Of a DNA stretch of 64,000 bases, positions 11,344 through 19,880 are shown one piece after another. A program made the translations under genes and the position numbers. The stretch comes from AWTP1-13 sp035550075. GTDB lineage: Bacteria > Pseudomonadota > Alphaproteobacteria > Rhizobiales > Hyphomicrobiaceae. The stretch covers positions 1-64,000 of the forward strand of contig DASZQG010000025.1 of assembly GCA_035550075.1 (NCBI GenBank), read 5' to 3'. Position 1 is the stretch's first letter. Each line of letters opens with the position of its first letter. The notes beneath the pieces were generated by a model. It had not been told where the DNA came from. It ran no database searches and was given only the letters and a program-made list of their open reading frames with translations.

Positions 11344-11586
11344 CTATCGCACCAGCTCGTAGGCGTAATTCTCGATCACTGTGTTCGCGAGAAGGTCCTT
11401 GCAGATCTTCTCCACCTGCTCGCGTGCCTTGCCCTCGTCGGCCTCCGCCAGCTCCACCTCGATGTACTTGCCCTGCCGCACGTCGCTGATGCCGGAAAAC
11501 CCGATGCCGGCAAGCGCGTTCTGGATGGCCTTGCCCTGCGGGTCGAGCACGCCCGGCTTCAACGTGATCTTGATATGCGCCTTCAT
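11344..11586 (-). CDS. purS: phosphoribosylformylglycinamidine synthase, PurS subunit
   Basis: This is the small subunit that bridges PurQ and PurL and helps channel ammonia. It has 80 residues. The start KAHIKITLKPGVLDPQG is the family signature, and VRQGKYIEVEL and ANTVIENYAYEL follow. ATG 11586 is chosen because GGGAGAG lies about nine bases upstream and because it begins exactly at the family start; the frame is open for longer but with no sensible start. It sits between purC and the secreted-protein gene. Confidence 0.98.
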   Translation of the reverse strand: MKAHIKITLKPGVLDPQGKAIQNALAGIGFSGISDVRQGKYIEVELAEADEGKAREQVEKICKDLLANTVIENYAYELVR

Positions 11587-11678
11587 GCCGGCCGACTCTC
11601 CCGAGGTTGCTCTTTTACGTTGTCGCCCAGCCCGCACCGATCGCCAAGCGCCACGCTGCCTCAGGCGGCATCGGCGCC

Positions 11679-12461
11679 TCAGTTCGGCTTGGAGCTCACC
11701 AGCACGGGGCCGGCGCCGCGGGGACGCGGGTTTTCGGTGAGAACGCCCAGGCGGCGCGCGACCTCCTGATACGCCTCGAGCACGCCGCCGAGATCGCGGC
11801 GGAAGCGGTCCTTGTCGAGTTTGTCGGAGGTGGCCGCGTCCCACAGACGGCAGCAATCGGGGCTGATCTCGTCGGCGAGCACTATATGCATCTGGTCGTT
11901 GTCCCACTGGCGGCCGAACTCGACCTTGAAGTCGACCAGGCGGATGCCGATGCCTAGGAACAACCCGACGAGGAAGTCGTTGATGCGCAGCGCCAGCGCC
12001 ATCACCTCGTCGATCTCCTGAGGCGAGGCCCAGCCGAAGGCAGTAATGTGCTCTTCCGAAACCATCGGGTCGCCCAGCGCGTCGTTCTTGTAGTAGAATT
12101 CGATGATCGAGCGCGGCAGCGCCTTGCCTTCCTCCATTCCCAAGCGCGTCGCCAGCGAGCCGGCGGCGACGTTGCGCACCACCACCTCGAGCGGGATGAT
12201 CTCGACCTCGCGGATGAGCTGCTCGCGCATGTTGAGGCGGCGCACAAAGTGCGTGGGCACGCCGATCTCGCCGAGCTTGGTGAAGATGTATTCCGAAATG
12301 CGGTTGTTGAGCACGCCCTTGCCTTCGATCAGCGCGTGCTTCTTGTTGTTGAAGGCCGTCGCGTCGTCCTTGAAATGCTGGATCAGGGTGCCCGGCTCCG
12401 GGCCCTCGTACAGCACCTTGGCCTTGCCCTCGTAGACGCGCCGCCGCCTGTTCATTTTCAT
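11679..12461 (-). CDS. purC: SAICAR synthase
   Basis: This enzyme makes SAICAR from CAIR, aspartate and ATP (step 8 of purine synthesis). It has 260 residues. Visible motifs are VYEGKAKVLYEG at the N terminus, the KDDATAFNNKK loop, VPTHFVRRL, the family signature EVVVRNVAAGSLATRLG, and LVDFKVEFG with ADEISPDCCRLWD. It is the first gene of the minus-strand purine run. The start at 12461 gives MKMNRRRRVYEG; the second Met is an equally possible start. Confidence 0.99.
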   Translation of the reverse strand: MKMNRRRRVYEGKAKVLYEGPEPGTLIQHFKDDATAFNNKKHALIEGKGVLNNRISEYIFTKLGEIGVPTHFVRRLNMREQLIREVEIIPLEVVVRNVAAGSLATRLGMEEGKALPRSIIEFYYKNDALGDPMVSEEHITAFGWASPQEIDEVMALALRINDFLVGLFLGIGIRLVDFKVEFGRQWDNDQMHIVLADEISPDCCRLWDAATSDKLDKDRFRRDLGGVLEAYQEVARRLGVLTENPRPRGAGPVLVSSKPN

Positions 12462-12774
12462 GCCCTTTGGAATTCCGGTTTTCTGTTGGCTGTCAGCGAT
12501 CCGGACGCGTGCAGCTTACCTGGGTCGCAGAGCAATGCTGCGGCGCACGGCGAGGTCCGGCCCCCGCTTTGGAACGATGGCGGACACTAGCCGAAGGCGG
12601 GGGCGGAAACAATGTGCCCGCCCGGCGCATCCCGGCTCCGCTCTGCCTTTCCCCACCTTGATTGATTTGCGGGCACTCCTCAGGTTAAGGCTCGGGTAGA
12701 GGCGGCCCAATCCTAGGTGTGTAGGGTTCGGTGTCGCGAACATCTCGTGAACCTACAACTCGAAGGGGAACCGC
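12462..12774. other. divergent intergenic region between purC and the DUF1476 gene
   Basis: These 313 bases must hold the promoters for the purine operon (leftward) and for the DUF1476 gene (rightward). On the plus strand TTGATT occurs at 12658-12663 with only a poor -10 downstream. I see no convincing -35/-10 pair for purC, no clear operator dyad, no riboswitch fold that I recognise and no credible ORF. Confidence 0.5.
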
Positions 12775-13107
12775 ATGACAACTTTCGAAGATCGTGAGCG
12801 ATCGTTTGAGAAGAAGTTTGCCCTGGACGAAGAACTCAAGTTCAAGGCGGAAGCGCGGCGGAACAAGATGCTTGGCGAATGGGCTGCCGCCCGCCTGGGG
12901 CTGTCTGGGGCGGCCGTGGAGGACTACGTGAAGGCCGTTCGCCGGGCCGATCTCGCGCAGAAAGGCGACGACGACGTATTCCAGAAGGTGATGCAGGACC
13001 TGAAAGCCAAGGGCGTGGCCGTGGCGGATGCAGAGCTGCGCAAGACCATGAATGATCTTTTGGCGACGGCGGTGGCACAGATCGAGGGCGAAAGGAAACC
13101 CGGCTAG
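12775..13107 (+). CDS. DUF1476 protein (F1-ATPase inhibitor zeta-subunit family)
   Basis: This 110-residue, mostly helical and highly charged protein begins MTTFEDRERSFEKKFALDEE, the signature of DUF1476. The family includes the zeta subunit that inhibits ATP hydrolysis by F1F0-ATP synthase in Paracoccus and related alphaproteobacteria. The N-terminal segment (residues ~1-20) is the inhibitory part in the studied members, and a four-helix body follows. A place next to purC is common in alphaproteobacteria. An AAGGGG element lies just upstream of the ATG. Whether this protein still inhibits cannot be told from sequence alone. Confidence 0.93.
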   Translation: MTTFEDRERSFEKKFALDEELKFKAEARRNKMLGEWAAARLGLSGAAVEDYVKAVRRADLAQKGDDDVFQKVMQDLKAKGVAVADAELRKTMNDLLATAVAQIEGERKPG

Positions 13108-13185
13108 CCGCGGCCCATGACACCTGCGGCCCATACACCCCGTGCAAATCGTCAAGCCTGTCACGGGGAAAGCGCAGGGCGTGCA

Positions 13186-13214
13186 TTGACTTGGGCAGGG
13201 CGTCTCATTAGGTC
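13186..13214 (+). promoter_or_regulatory. candidate promoter for cysE
   Basis: TTGACT at 13186-13191 is followed after 17 bases by TAGGTC (13209-13214), 37 bases before the chosen cysE start. The -35 is good and the -10 is weak. Confidence 0.35.
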
Positions 13215-13251
13215 GTAGCAGGTGCCAGGCCACTGGTTCCGGGAGACACAG

Positions 13252-14088
13252 ATGGTTGCCAAGTCACAAGCGGCTCGCCGCGCCGGAGTCGTTTCGGTGG
13301 ATCCGATCTGGGCGGAGCTGCGCCGGGAAGCGGAGCAGGTGGTGGCGAACGAGCCGGGCCTCGGCGGGTTCGTCTATGCAACCATCCTGAGCAAGGAGCG
13401 TCTGGAGGATGCCGTCTGCCATCGCTTGGCTCAGCGGCTCAACCATTCCGACGTCGATGCCGGCCTGATCGCGGAAACCTTCACAAACGTGCTGGCGGGC
13501 CATCCCGAGCTTGGCCGCGCCTTCCGCGCGGACCTCGCCGCTGTCTACGATCGCGATCCCGCCTGCAGCCGCTACATCGAGCCGCTGCTCTACTTCAAGG
13601 GCTTCCACGCGCTCGTCACCTACCGCTTCGCGCACGAGCTGTGGAAGCAGGGGCGGCGCGACTTCGCCCTCTACCTGCAGAGCCAGAGCTCGCGCATCTT
13701 CGCCGTCGACATCAACCCGGCTGCCCGGATCGGGGTCGGCATCATGCTCGATCACGGCACCGGCATCGTCATCGGCGAGACCGCCACTGTCGGCGATAAC
13801 TGCTCGCTGCTGCAGGGCGTCACGCTCGGCGGCACCGGCAAGGAAACCGGCGACCGCCATCCCAAGATCGGTGCCAACGTGATGATCGGCGCCGGCGCCA
13901 AGGTGCTCGGCAATATCAAGGTCGGCAACTGCTCGCGCGTGGCCTCGGGCAGTGTCGTTCTCAAGGATGTCCCGCCGGAAACCACGGTGGCGGGCGTACC
14001 GGCGAAGGTGGTGGGCCCCGCGGGATGCCCAGAGCCGGCGCGCACCATGGACCAGCGGCTGCTGCCCGACGATTGCGGCTGCGGCTAA
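13252..14088 (+). CDS. cysE: serine O-acetyltransferase
   Basis: CysE transfers acetyl from acetyl-CoA to serine, the first step of cysteine synthesis. It has 278 residues. The helical N-terminal domain (residues ~15-140) is followed by a left-handed beta-helix of hexapeptide repeats. The catalytic region is MLDHGTGIVIGETATVGDN, and the acetyl-CoA region is VTLGGTGKETGDRHPKIG and GAKVLGNIKVG. The tail PDDCGCG is typical of the regulatory C terminus. ATG 13252 is preferred to GTG 13222 because GGGAG lies six bases upstream. DUF3126 follows, the usual alphaproteobacterial arrangement. Confidence 0.98.
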   Translation: MVAKSQAARRAGVVSVDPIWAELRREAEQVVANEPGLGGFVYATILSKERLEDAVCHRLAQRLNHSDVDAGLIAETFTNVLAGHPELGRAFRADLAAVYDRDPACSRYIEPLLYFKGFHALVTYRFAHELWKQGRRDFALYLQSQSSRIFAVDINPAARIGVGIMLDHGTGIVIGETATVGDNCSLLQGVTLGGTGKETGDRHPKIGANVMIGAGAKVLGNIKVGNCSRVASGSVVLKDVPPETTVAGVPAKVVGPAGCPEPARTMDQRLLPDDCGCG

Positions 14089-14107
14089 CAGCGGGGGATC
14101 TGCGCAA

Positions 14108-14326
14108 GTGACGCCACACGAGATCGTTCGCGTGCAGGCTTACCTGCGCAAAGTGTTCGGCACGAAGACGCTATCAGTGCGCAAGCGCCCCAAAAAGGAA
14201 GACTCCGCTGAGGTCTACGTGGGCGAGGAATTCATCGGCGTCCTCTACCGCGAGGAAGAGGAGGGCGAGCTTTCCTATCAGTTCCAGATGGCAATCCTCG
14301 ATCTTGATCTGGAAGAGGCGGACTGA
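14108..14326 (+). CDS. DUF3126 family protein
   Basis: This small (72-residue) conserved protein of unknown function is known mainly from alphaproteobacteria, where it often follows cysE as it does here, 19 bases downstream. It is acidic at the C terminus (LDLDLEEAD), with a conserved RVQAYLRKVFG start, a basic VRKRPKKEDSAEVYVG stretch and GVLYREEEEGELSYQFQMAILD. The start is GTG 14108, nine bases after GGGGGA; no ATG in the frame covers the conserved N terminus. Its function is not known. Confidence 0.88.
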   Translation: MTPHEIVRVQAYLRKVFGTKTLSVRKRPKKEDSAEVYVGEEFIGVLYREEEEGELSYQFQMAILDLDLEEAD

Positions 14327-14334
14327 ACCTCGCA

Positions 14335-14371
14335 AAAAAAGCGGCCGGACTGGCGTCCCAGCCCGGCTCCA
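14335..14371 (-). terminator. intrinsic terminator of the transglutaminase-like gene
   Basis: Read on the minus strand, GCCGGGCTGG pairs with CCAGTCCGGC (one mismatch) around a GACG loop and is followed by CGC and a run of seven T. It lies about 75 bases after the stop of the minus-strand gene at 14448 and just after the stop of the plus-strand DUF3126 gene. Confidence 0.8.
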
Positions 14372-14447
14372 AAGCAGGCCCGAAGTGGCAGGGTACCGAC
14401 ATCCGGACCTGATCGGAATCTTGGGGTGATCCCCGTCGTCGCCGCGG

Positions 14448-15104
14448 TTAGCGCGGGCGCACACCTGCAATCGGCAGGGTCGAGCCTCCGTCGGTGGGAT
14501 CGAGCGACATCCAGATGCGCGGATCCAGGTAGGACTGTCGCATCACGTACTGGTAGCCGGTCTGGCTCCACAGCTTCACGTCGTTGTTCTTGTTGTCGAG
14601 GATGAAGTCGCCCTGCACGGTGCGCACCGTCAGCACGGCGTGGCCCTCGCCCTTCTCGTCGCGCACCACCGTCATCAGCAGCGCGCTCGCGGGCCAGCCG
14701 CGCGCCATTAGCAGCTTGCGCTTCAGGAGCGCGTAGTCCTCGCAATCCCCGCGCATGGTCGGGATGGTCCAGTACTCGGCGACTCCGTAGATTTCCATAT
14801 CGGTCGCCGGTTCGATATCCCGGTTGACCTTGCGGTTGATCGCGTCGATCTCGCGCATCCGCTCGGGCGACGCGGTGAAGCGCTGCTCATCCATCACCGC
14901 GCTCGGGCGGCATTCGCGCGACATGCGCTCGCAAAACTGCACGAACCCGTAGGGGGGCTGCGCCACGCCGTACACGTGCAGGAACGGCGAAGCCCGCTCG
15001 CGCTCCCGATGTGGGTTCGCGGGATCGGCCTGCGCGCCCGCTCCGGCCATCAGCGCACCAGCGATGCACGCCGCGGCGAGTATGCCCTGGGTTCTCATGC
15101 TCAT
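14448..15104 (-). CDS. transglutaminase-like cysteine peptidase (BTLCP / LapG-like)
   Basis: This 218-residue exported protein has a signal peptide (residues ~1-26, ending in GAGAQA). The mature part has the bacterial transglutaminase-like cysteine proteinase fold. The catalytic Cys is in RGDCEDYALLK, the His in EGHAVLTV and the Asp in DFILDNKN. LapG, a relative, cleaves the surface adhesin LapA and is bound by the c-di-GMP receptor LapD. No LapD or adhesin gene lies nearby, although a PilZ gene is next on the same strand. The substrate is unknown. Confidence 0.92.
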   Translation of the reverse strand: MSMRTQGILAAACIAGALMAGAGAQADPANPHRERERASPFLHVYGVAQPPYGFVQFCERMSRECRPSAVMDEQRFTASPERMREIDAINRKVNRDIEPATDMEIYGVAEYWTIPTMRGDCEDYALLKRKLLMARGWPASALLMTVVRDEKGEGHAVLTVRTVQGDFILDNKNNDVKLWSQTGYQYVMRQSYLDPRIWMSLDPTDGGSTLPIAGVRPR

Positions 15105-15282
15105 CTCAAACCACCCACCGCAACACTACCAACGACCTTTTTGCGTTTGCTGAGCAGGACCCGTGCAGTTCGCGCTAAATTTGCCGCGGATATGTCGCCA
15201 ATTGCGATGTTTCCGCTAACTGCGTGGTAACTGAATTGCCCCGTCTCAGGTTCCAGCCCGGTCTGCACCCCGCCCGCCCGCG

Positions 15283-15912
15283 TCAGCCGAAATAACGCCG
15301 CAGCGCGGCCGGGTTCTGGATATCGATGAACTGCACGCCGAAGCCCTGCGGGTGATGGCGCACCACGCGCGCCCGCAACTTGCCCAGCGTCACCTCAGTG
15401 CCGATCTCGGGGCGCGCCGGAGTGCCGATAGAGGCGCCGGAAATCGAAATGTCGAGGACACGGCAGGTGAGCACGATGCCTTCTGCCAGTTGCAGCGTTG
15501 AAAGGCCGGCCCGCGGTGTGATGCGCTCGTGCCGGCGCTCGTCGACGCCCTGCAACTCGGAGCGGTTGGCCAGGTAGGTGAGCTGGGCTGCGAGCTTCTC
15601 GCGCTTGTGCTGGGTCGCCACGATCTTGAAGGCAAAGCCACCTTCGAACTCACGCACCACCGAGCCTTCGATGATGCCGATGTGATCGAAATGTGCGACC
15701 ACTCGCTCGCCCACAGGCACCGACAGCGATGCATTCAGCGCCGCGCCGCCGGCGGAAATGTCGATTAGCTTGCAGGTGTGCTCTTCCTTGTTCTCGCGCA
15801 TGAAGCGGCCGAGCATCGTGACCGCAATGCGCTTGTGGCGACGCCGGTCGGGCACGACCCGCGACAGCGGGCCCTGTGGGCGACGGGCAAAGGATGTCTG
15901 GGCTGCGGACAT
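15283..15912 (-). CDS. tandem PilZ domain protein (c-di-GMP receptor)
   Basis: Two PilZ domains fill this 209-residue protein. The first (residues ~22-105) has the RRRHKR arginine motif and DISAGGAAL; the second (residues ~120-205) has ERRHER and DISISGASI. Both keep the R-xxx-R and D/N-x-S-x-x-G elements needed to bind c-di-GMP. There is no effector domain, so it may act through a partner protein. ATG 15912 is chosen; an in-frame TTG one codon upstream is less likely. It is 178 bases upstream of the transglutaminase-like gene on the same strand. Confidence 0.92.
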   Translation of the reverse strand: MSAAQTSFARRPQGPLSRVVPDRRRHKRIAVTMLGRFMRENKEEHTCKLIDISAGGAALNASLSVPVGERVVAHFDHIGIIEGSVVREFEGGFAFKIVATQHKREKLAAQLTYLANRSELQGVDERRHERITPRAGLSTLQLAEGIVLTCRVLDISISGASIGTPARPEIGTEVTLGKLRARVVRHHPQGFGVQFIDIQNPAALRRYFG

Positions 15913-16072
15913 CAAGACCTGCGGGTTGCCTGCGTGTTGTCACGAGCCCCGCCGGTGCCTTCAGCGCGTCGGCAACCGGACACCAGCCCTGGGCCAGTAT
16001 GGCGCCGGGCCGTTTAATGAAGCGCTAATGCGTGCCCCCGTTTGGGATGTGGTTGCGTTAAGTGTTTGGGAA

Positions 16073-16711
16073 CTATTCGCGCGGCTCGCGCAGACTGCGC
16101 CCACCCTGCAACACGCGGAAGTTTCGCCGCTGGTCTCTGACGAGACGGCCGTCCATCGCGGCGGGAAGAAATGGCGCCTGCCGGCCGGAGCGCTCGAGCA
16201 AGGAGTGGGGCCGGCCGTCGGGCCAAATCACTTCCTCGCGTTGCAGGCGCTTGCTGTCGAGGCGCGCGCTGCCGAGCCAAAGCACAGGGCCTGTCGTGCT
16301 GATGGCGCCGAGGATGCGGCCGCCTACCTGCGTGCCGACGTGCACGAGCGGCAGCAGCAGCACCTCCAGCTCGATTCGATGGCCGGCGTCGTTGGCGGCG
16401 GCGATCTCCAATAATACGACGCCGCCCTGCTCGCGCATCGTGCTCAGGCGGCGCGCAAGAGCCAGGCGATCGGCAACGCTCCATCCCTCGAGGAAATTGG
16501 TGCCGCGCAGTTCGCGGCCGAACAACTCGCACACGCGCGAGCCGGCGAGGCGATATTGGTAGGTCGCCGCGTCGTGGTGCTCGAGCATGAAGGTATCCGG
16601 CAGGATGCCGGCGATGCGTGCCGGTTCGATTTCCAGCCGCCGCGGCGCGATGCGCCCGGCGCGTACCTCGTTCCAGTACGCGTAAAGGATCTGCGTGGTT
16701 CTATGCTTCAT
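16073..16711 (-). CDS. PAS domain protein (PAS_5 family)
   Basis: This 212-residue soluble protein resembles the alphaproteobacterial PAS_5 (DUF1866-like) family. It has an N-terminal WNEVRAGRIAPRRLEIEPARI segment, then LPDTFMLEHHDAATYQYRLAGSRVCELFGRELRGTNFL, and GVVLLEIAAANDAGHRIELEVLLLPL in the core. No kinase, GGDEF or DNA-binding domain follows. The start is ATG 16711, since residues before it look like read-through of a non-coding leader. The role is unknown; homologues have been seen as single-domain sensors or adaptors. Confidence 0.82.
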   Translation of the reverse strand: MKHRTTQILYAYWNEVRAGRIAPRRLEIEPARIAGILPDTFMLEHHDAATYQYRLAGSRVCELFGRELRGTNFLEGWSVADRLALARRLSTMREQGGVVLLEIAAANDAGHRIELEVLLLPLVHVGTQVGGRILGAISTTGPVLWLGSARLDSKRLQREEVIWPDGRPHSLLERSGRQAPFLPAAMDGRLVRDQRRNFRVLQGGRSLREPRE

Positions 16712-16946
16712 CCCATCCCGTGCCCTTCCCCCTCTCGCTGGTGGCCTCCGGCGAGCCTGCCGCTGTGCCAGAACGGAACGGCGCTTTGGCTTTGCGACAG
16801 GATCACATGCGGAAGGAGCACCATTCGTGCCATGGGCGGCAGGCGCGCCGGGTCCGGGCGACTCCACTGCCGTTAGGGTTGTCAACGCAGCGGGGGCCCT
16901 CTAAACGCTGGCGGGACAGCCGATCCGGCCGCGGAGCGCCTAACCC

Positions 16947-17687
16947 TTGAGCCAGCGTCAGCCGATCTTTAACGTGCCTGGCGTGGTCGCCGGGCTGCTC
17001 GTCATTTTCGTTGCCATGCACATATTTCGCACCCTGCTGCTGCCAGCTCCGTGGAGCGATTGGTTGACGGCGGCGCTGGCGTTCATCCCCGCCCGTTACA
17101 GCGGCCTTGCCGGCGAGATCCCGGGCGGGAGCGTGGCCGCGCTCACCTCGCCGCTGACCCACCAGTTCGTCCACGGCGACATCACGCACCTCGTCATCAA
17201 CTCCGCCTGGCTGCTGGCCTTTGGTACGCCCGTTGCCCGCCGCACGGACCCGTTCCGGTTCCTGGTCTTCTTCTTCCTGGCGGGCATCGCCGGCGCGCTG
17301 TTCTACCTCCTGCTCAACCCCGGCGCGTTCACCATGGTGGTGGGGGCATCTGGCGCCATCTCCGGGCTGATGGGAGCCGGCTTCCGCTTCCTGTTCGGGC
17401 CCCTGCGGGACCGGGACGCGGAGGGCCTTGCGGGCGAAATCCGCCGCCCGCCGTTAACCAGCCTGTCCGACACGCTCCGGGACCGTCGCGTCCTCCTGGC
17501 GATCGTTGGCTGGACGCTGCTCAATTTCGTCCTGGCCTGGAGCAAGGTGGGGGTGCCGGAGGAGGCCGCTGGGATCGCCTGGGAGGCCCACCTGGGCGGT
17601 TTCTACCTGGGTCTGCTGACCTATGGCCTGTTCGACGGAGGGGCCCAGGAGGGCCCCGGCGGGCCGAATATGGCGGCGCCGGAATAA
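16947..17687 (+). CDS. rhomboid family intramembrane serine protease
   Basis: This 246-residue membrane protein has at least six hydrophobic segments. The catalytic Ser is in the rhomboid motif GASGAISGLMG, and the partner His is in WEAHLGGFYLGLL in the last membrane helix. A cytoplasmic loop around RDRDAEGLAGE carries charges. It should cleave other membrane proteins within the bilayer; its substrate is unknown. The start is taken as TTG 16947, ten bases after GGAG, because the first membrane segment begins a few residues later. It is divergent from the PAS gene. Confidence 0.93.
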   Translation: MSQRQPIFNVPGVVAGLLVIFVAMHIFRTLLLPAPWSDWLTAALAFIPARYSGLAGEIPGGSVAALTSPLTHQFVHGDITHLVINSAWLLAFGTPVARRTDPFRFLVFFFLAGIAGALFYLLLNPGAFTMVVGASGAISGLMGAGFRFLFGPLRDRDAEGLAGEIRRPPLTSLSDTLRDRRVLLAIVGWTLLNFVLAWSKVGVPEEAAGIAWEAHLGGFYLGLLTYGLFDGGAQEGPGGPNMAAPE

Positions 17688-17841
17688 GCGTCTTGCGCGT
17701 TAGACTAAAGTAGCGCAACATTCGCACCGAGGGGGGAACGAGCCGAAAGGAAGCCGCGGCGCGGCAACGGCAGCGAACCATGCAGTTTGGGGCTGTGCTG
17801 CCAGGGTGCGACCGCAGGTTGTCCGATACGGGAGATACCCC

Positions 17842-18273
17842 ATGAACGTGGCAGCAATCCTGAGACAGAAAGGCCGGGCCGTAACAACCGCCTCGCCCGG
17901 CGCGACGCTGCAGGAGGTGGCGCGCAAGCTCGCCGCCAAGCGCATCGGGGCCATCGTAATCGTCAGTTCTGGCGGCGAGGTTGCCGGCATCATCTCGGAG
18001 CGCGACATCGTCCGGGCCCTGGCCCAGGACGGCGCAGACTGCCTGGCAAAGCCCGCCACGCAGTACATGACTCGGCAGGTCGTGAGCTGCACGGAGACCG
18101 ACACTCTGGATGAGCTGATGGCGCTGATGACCAGCCAGCGCTTCCGGCATCTTCCGGTCGTCACCGACGGTGCCCTGGTCGGCATCGTTTCCATCGGCGA
18201 CGTGGTCAAGGACCACATCGCGGAGGTGGAGATGGAAGCCACCGCCATGCGCGACTACATCTGCCACAGCTAG
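17842..18273 (+). CDS. CBS domain pair protein
   Basis: This 143-residue protein consists of two CBS motifs (residues ~8-60 and ~75-130), a Bateman module that binds adenosyl ligands such as AMP, ATP or SAM. Conserved pieces are GAIVIVSSGGEVAGIISERDIVRAL in the first and RHLPVVTDGALVGIVSIGDVVK in the second. No other domain is attached. ATG 17842 is chosen because GGGAG lies seven bases upstream. Such stand-alone CBS proteins are common in alphaproteobacteria; the target is not known. Confidence 0.92.
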   Translation: MNVAAILRQKGRAVTTASPGATLQEVARKLAAKRIGAIVIVSSGGEVAGIISERDIVRALAQDGADCLAKPATQYMTRQVVSCTETDTLDELMALMTSQRFRHLPVVTDGALVGIVSIGDVVKDHIAEVEMEATAMRDYICHS

Positions 18274-18294
18274 GCGCGGCCGCTGGCGCGCGCC

Positions 18295-19257
18295 TCAGGC
18301 CGTGCGTGCGAGCAGCGGGTCGAGACCGTGCTCACGCCGCGCGGAGATTTCGCGCGTGATGTCGTCGATCTCGCGGTCGACCGCGGCGCGGCCGCACTCG
18401 ATCATGGCCCGCGCGCGGTGAAAATCGAACAGGCCGAAAGCCGGCAGCCGGGGCGAGATGATGACGTCGGGCGGATCGCCGGCAAGCCGCGAGCGCGCGA
18501 TCCGGTCCTGCACGATGTTGATCGCTTCCATCATCACGCGCGAGATGCCGGGGCCGTTGTCGGCGCGGCCGAAGAACTGCCGGCGCAGGAGCTTCTTCAC
18601 GGCCCGGCCGTTGCGCGCGAGCACGCCTTCGTCTGCCAGCTCCTCCTCTTCGCTCGGCGGAGTTAGCGCCTCCATGTGCGGAACGACGGTGCCGCGTCCG
18701 CAGGAGTCGGAATTGACGTTGACGGCGATCACGTAGCGTGCGCCGAGCGCCCGGCAGACCGACACGGGGATCGGGTTCACGAGTGCCCCGTCGAAAAGCC
18801 AACGGCCGCCGATGTCGATCGGCTTGAAGATGCCCGGCAGCGCATAGGAGGCCCGCATCGCCTCGACGATGCTGCCACGCGAGAGCCACACTTCGTGCCC
18901 GGTGCCAATCTCAGTCGCGACCGCCACGTAGCGCTTCGGCAGCTTCTCGATCAGCACATCCTTCAGGGCGTGCTCCAGCACGCCGCCCAGCCGCTGTCCG
19001 GTAATGAGGCCGGAGCCCTGGAAATTGAAATCCAGGAAGCCGAGCACTTTGCGCCGGGTCAGGTCGCAGGCGAAGGACTCCAGGGCATCGAGATGGCCCG
19101 ACACGTAGCAGCCGCCGACCACCGCGCCGATCGAGGTGCCGACCACGATGTCGGGATGGATCCCGGCCTCGTTCAGCGCGCGCAGCACACCGATGTGTGC
19201 CCAACCGCGCGCGGAGCCGCCGCCGAGCGCGAGGCCGATTTTGCAGTTACTCGTCAT
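18295..19257 (-). CDS. patatin-like phospholipase (RssA family)
   Basis: This 320-residue protein has the patatin fold. The oxyanion-hole motif is ALGGGSARGWAHIGVL, the nucleophile Ser is in GTSIGAVVGG and the catalytic Asp in FDGALVNPIP. It is therefore probably a lipid acyl hydrolase acting at the membrane. A variable C-terminal half (residues ~190-320) has a charged PPSEEEELADE stretch. ATG 19257 is used, since the codon two upstream is TTG. It is the last of folE-hisI-patatin on the minus strand, 152 bases after hisI. Confidence 0.92.
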   Translation of the reverse strand: MTSNCKIGLALGGGSARGWAHIGVLRALNEAGIHPDIVVGTSIGAVVGGCYVSGHLDALESFACDLTRRKVLGFLDFNFQGSGLITGQRLGGVLEHALKDVLIEKLPKRYVAVATEIGTGHEVWLSRGSIVEAMRASYALPGIFKPIDIGGRWLFDGALVNPIPVSVCRALGARYVIAVNVNSDSCGRGTVVPHMEALTPPSEEEELADEGVLARNGRAVKKLLRRQFFGRADNGPGISRVMMEAINIVQDRIARSRLAGDPPDVIISPRLPAFGLFDFHRARAMIECGRAAVDREIDDITREISARREHGLDPLLARTA

Positions 19258-19409
19258 AGCCAATCCCGCCTGCCGCGTTTCGGCAAAGCCTAGTCCTCAG
19301 GAATTAAGTGAGCCCTACGGTCGGGTTAATGGGCGCCTTACAGGCGTGCCATCTCACAGGCACTTTGCCTGCACAACCTGTGCCAGCCGAGCCGATCCGC
19401 TAAAAAGGA

Positions 19410-19841
19410 TTAAACGCGACGCATGCGCAGCGCAGGCGAGGGCGGCGCGCCCAGTGGAAGCGCGCGATAGAAGCACGAGCGTGCCCCGGTATGGCACGCC
19501 ACGCCGGCGCCCTCGACGTCCACCTTCAGCCACAACGCATCCTGGTCGCAGTCGGTGCGCATCTCGCGCACGCGCAGCAGGTTGCCGCTCTCCTCGCCCT
19601 TCTTCCAGAGCTTCCCGCGCGAGCGACTCCAGAAATGTCCAAACCCCGTTTCCAGGGTCTTGGCGACGGCTTCCGCGTTCATCCAGGCAAACATCAGCAC
19701 CTCGCTCGACGCGGCGTCGGTGACGATGGCGGCGATCAGCCCGTCGCGATCGAACTTCGGCTGGAAGGCCGATCCTTGCTCGACATCCTGCGGCGTTCCG
19801 CGCGCGGCGAACGGGGCTGGCGGCTGCGAGGGCATGCGCAT
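19410..19841 (-). CDS. hisI: phosphoribosyl-AMP cyclohydrolase
   Basis: HisI opens the adenine ring of PR-AMP in histidine synthesis and binds Zn and Mg. It has 143 residues. The core begins FDRDGLIAAIVTD; then come VLMFAWMNAEA, the substrate region FWSRSRGKLWKKGEESGN and the metal-binding TDCDQDALWLKV and GVACHTGARSCFYR. It is the stand-alone form without HisE. It is 39 bases downstream of folE, a pairing common in Hyphomicrobiales. The C-terminal PPSPALRMRRV tail is non-conserved. Confidence 0.98.
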   Translation of the reverse strand: MRMPSQPPAPFAARGTPQDVEQGSAFQPKFDRDGLIAAIVTDAASSEVLMFAWMNAEAVAKTLETGFGHFWSRSRGKLWKKGEESGNLLRVREMRTDCDQDALWLKVDVEGAGVACHTGARSCFYRALPLGAPPSPALRMRRV

Positions 19842-19880
19842 TGTCCTCAGGTGGGCAGCCGTGCCGGCCGCGCTGTGATC

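Noticed and set aside
13110..13140. Short direct repeat GCGGCCCAT twice downstream of the DUF1476 gene
   Set aside because: Nine-base repeats are expected by chance in such GC-rich DNA, and nothing else supports an element.
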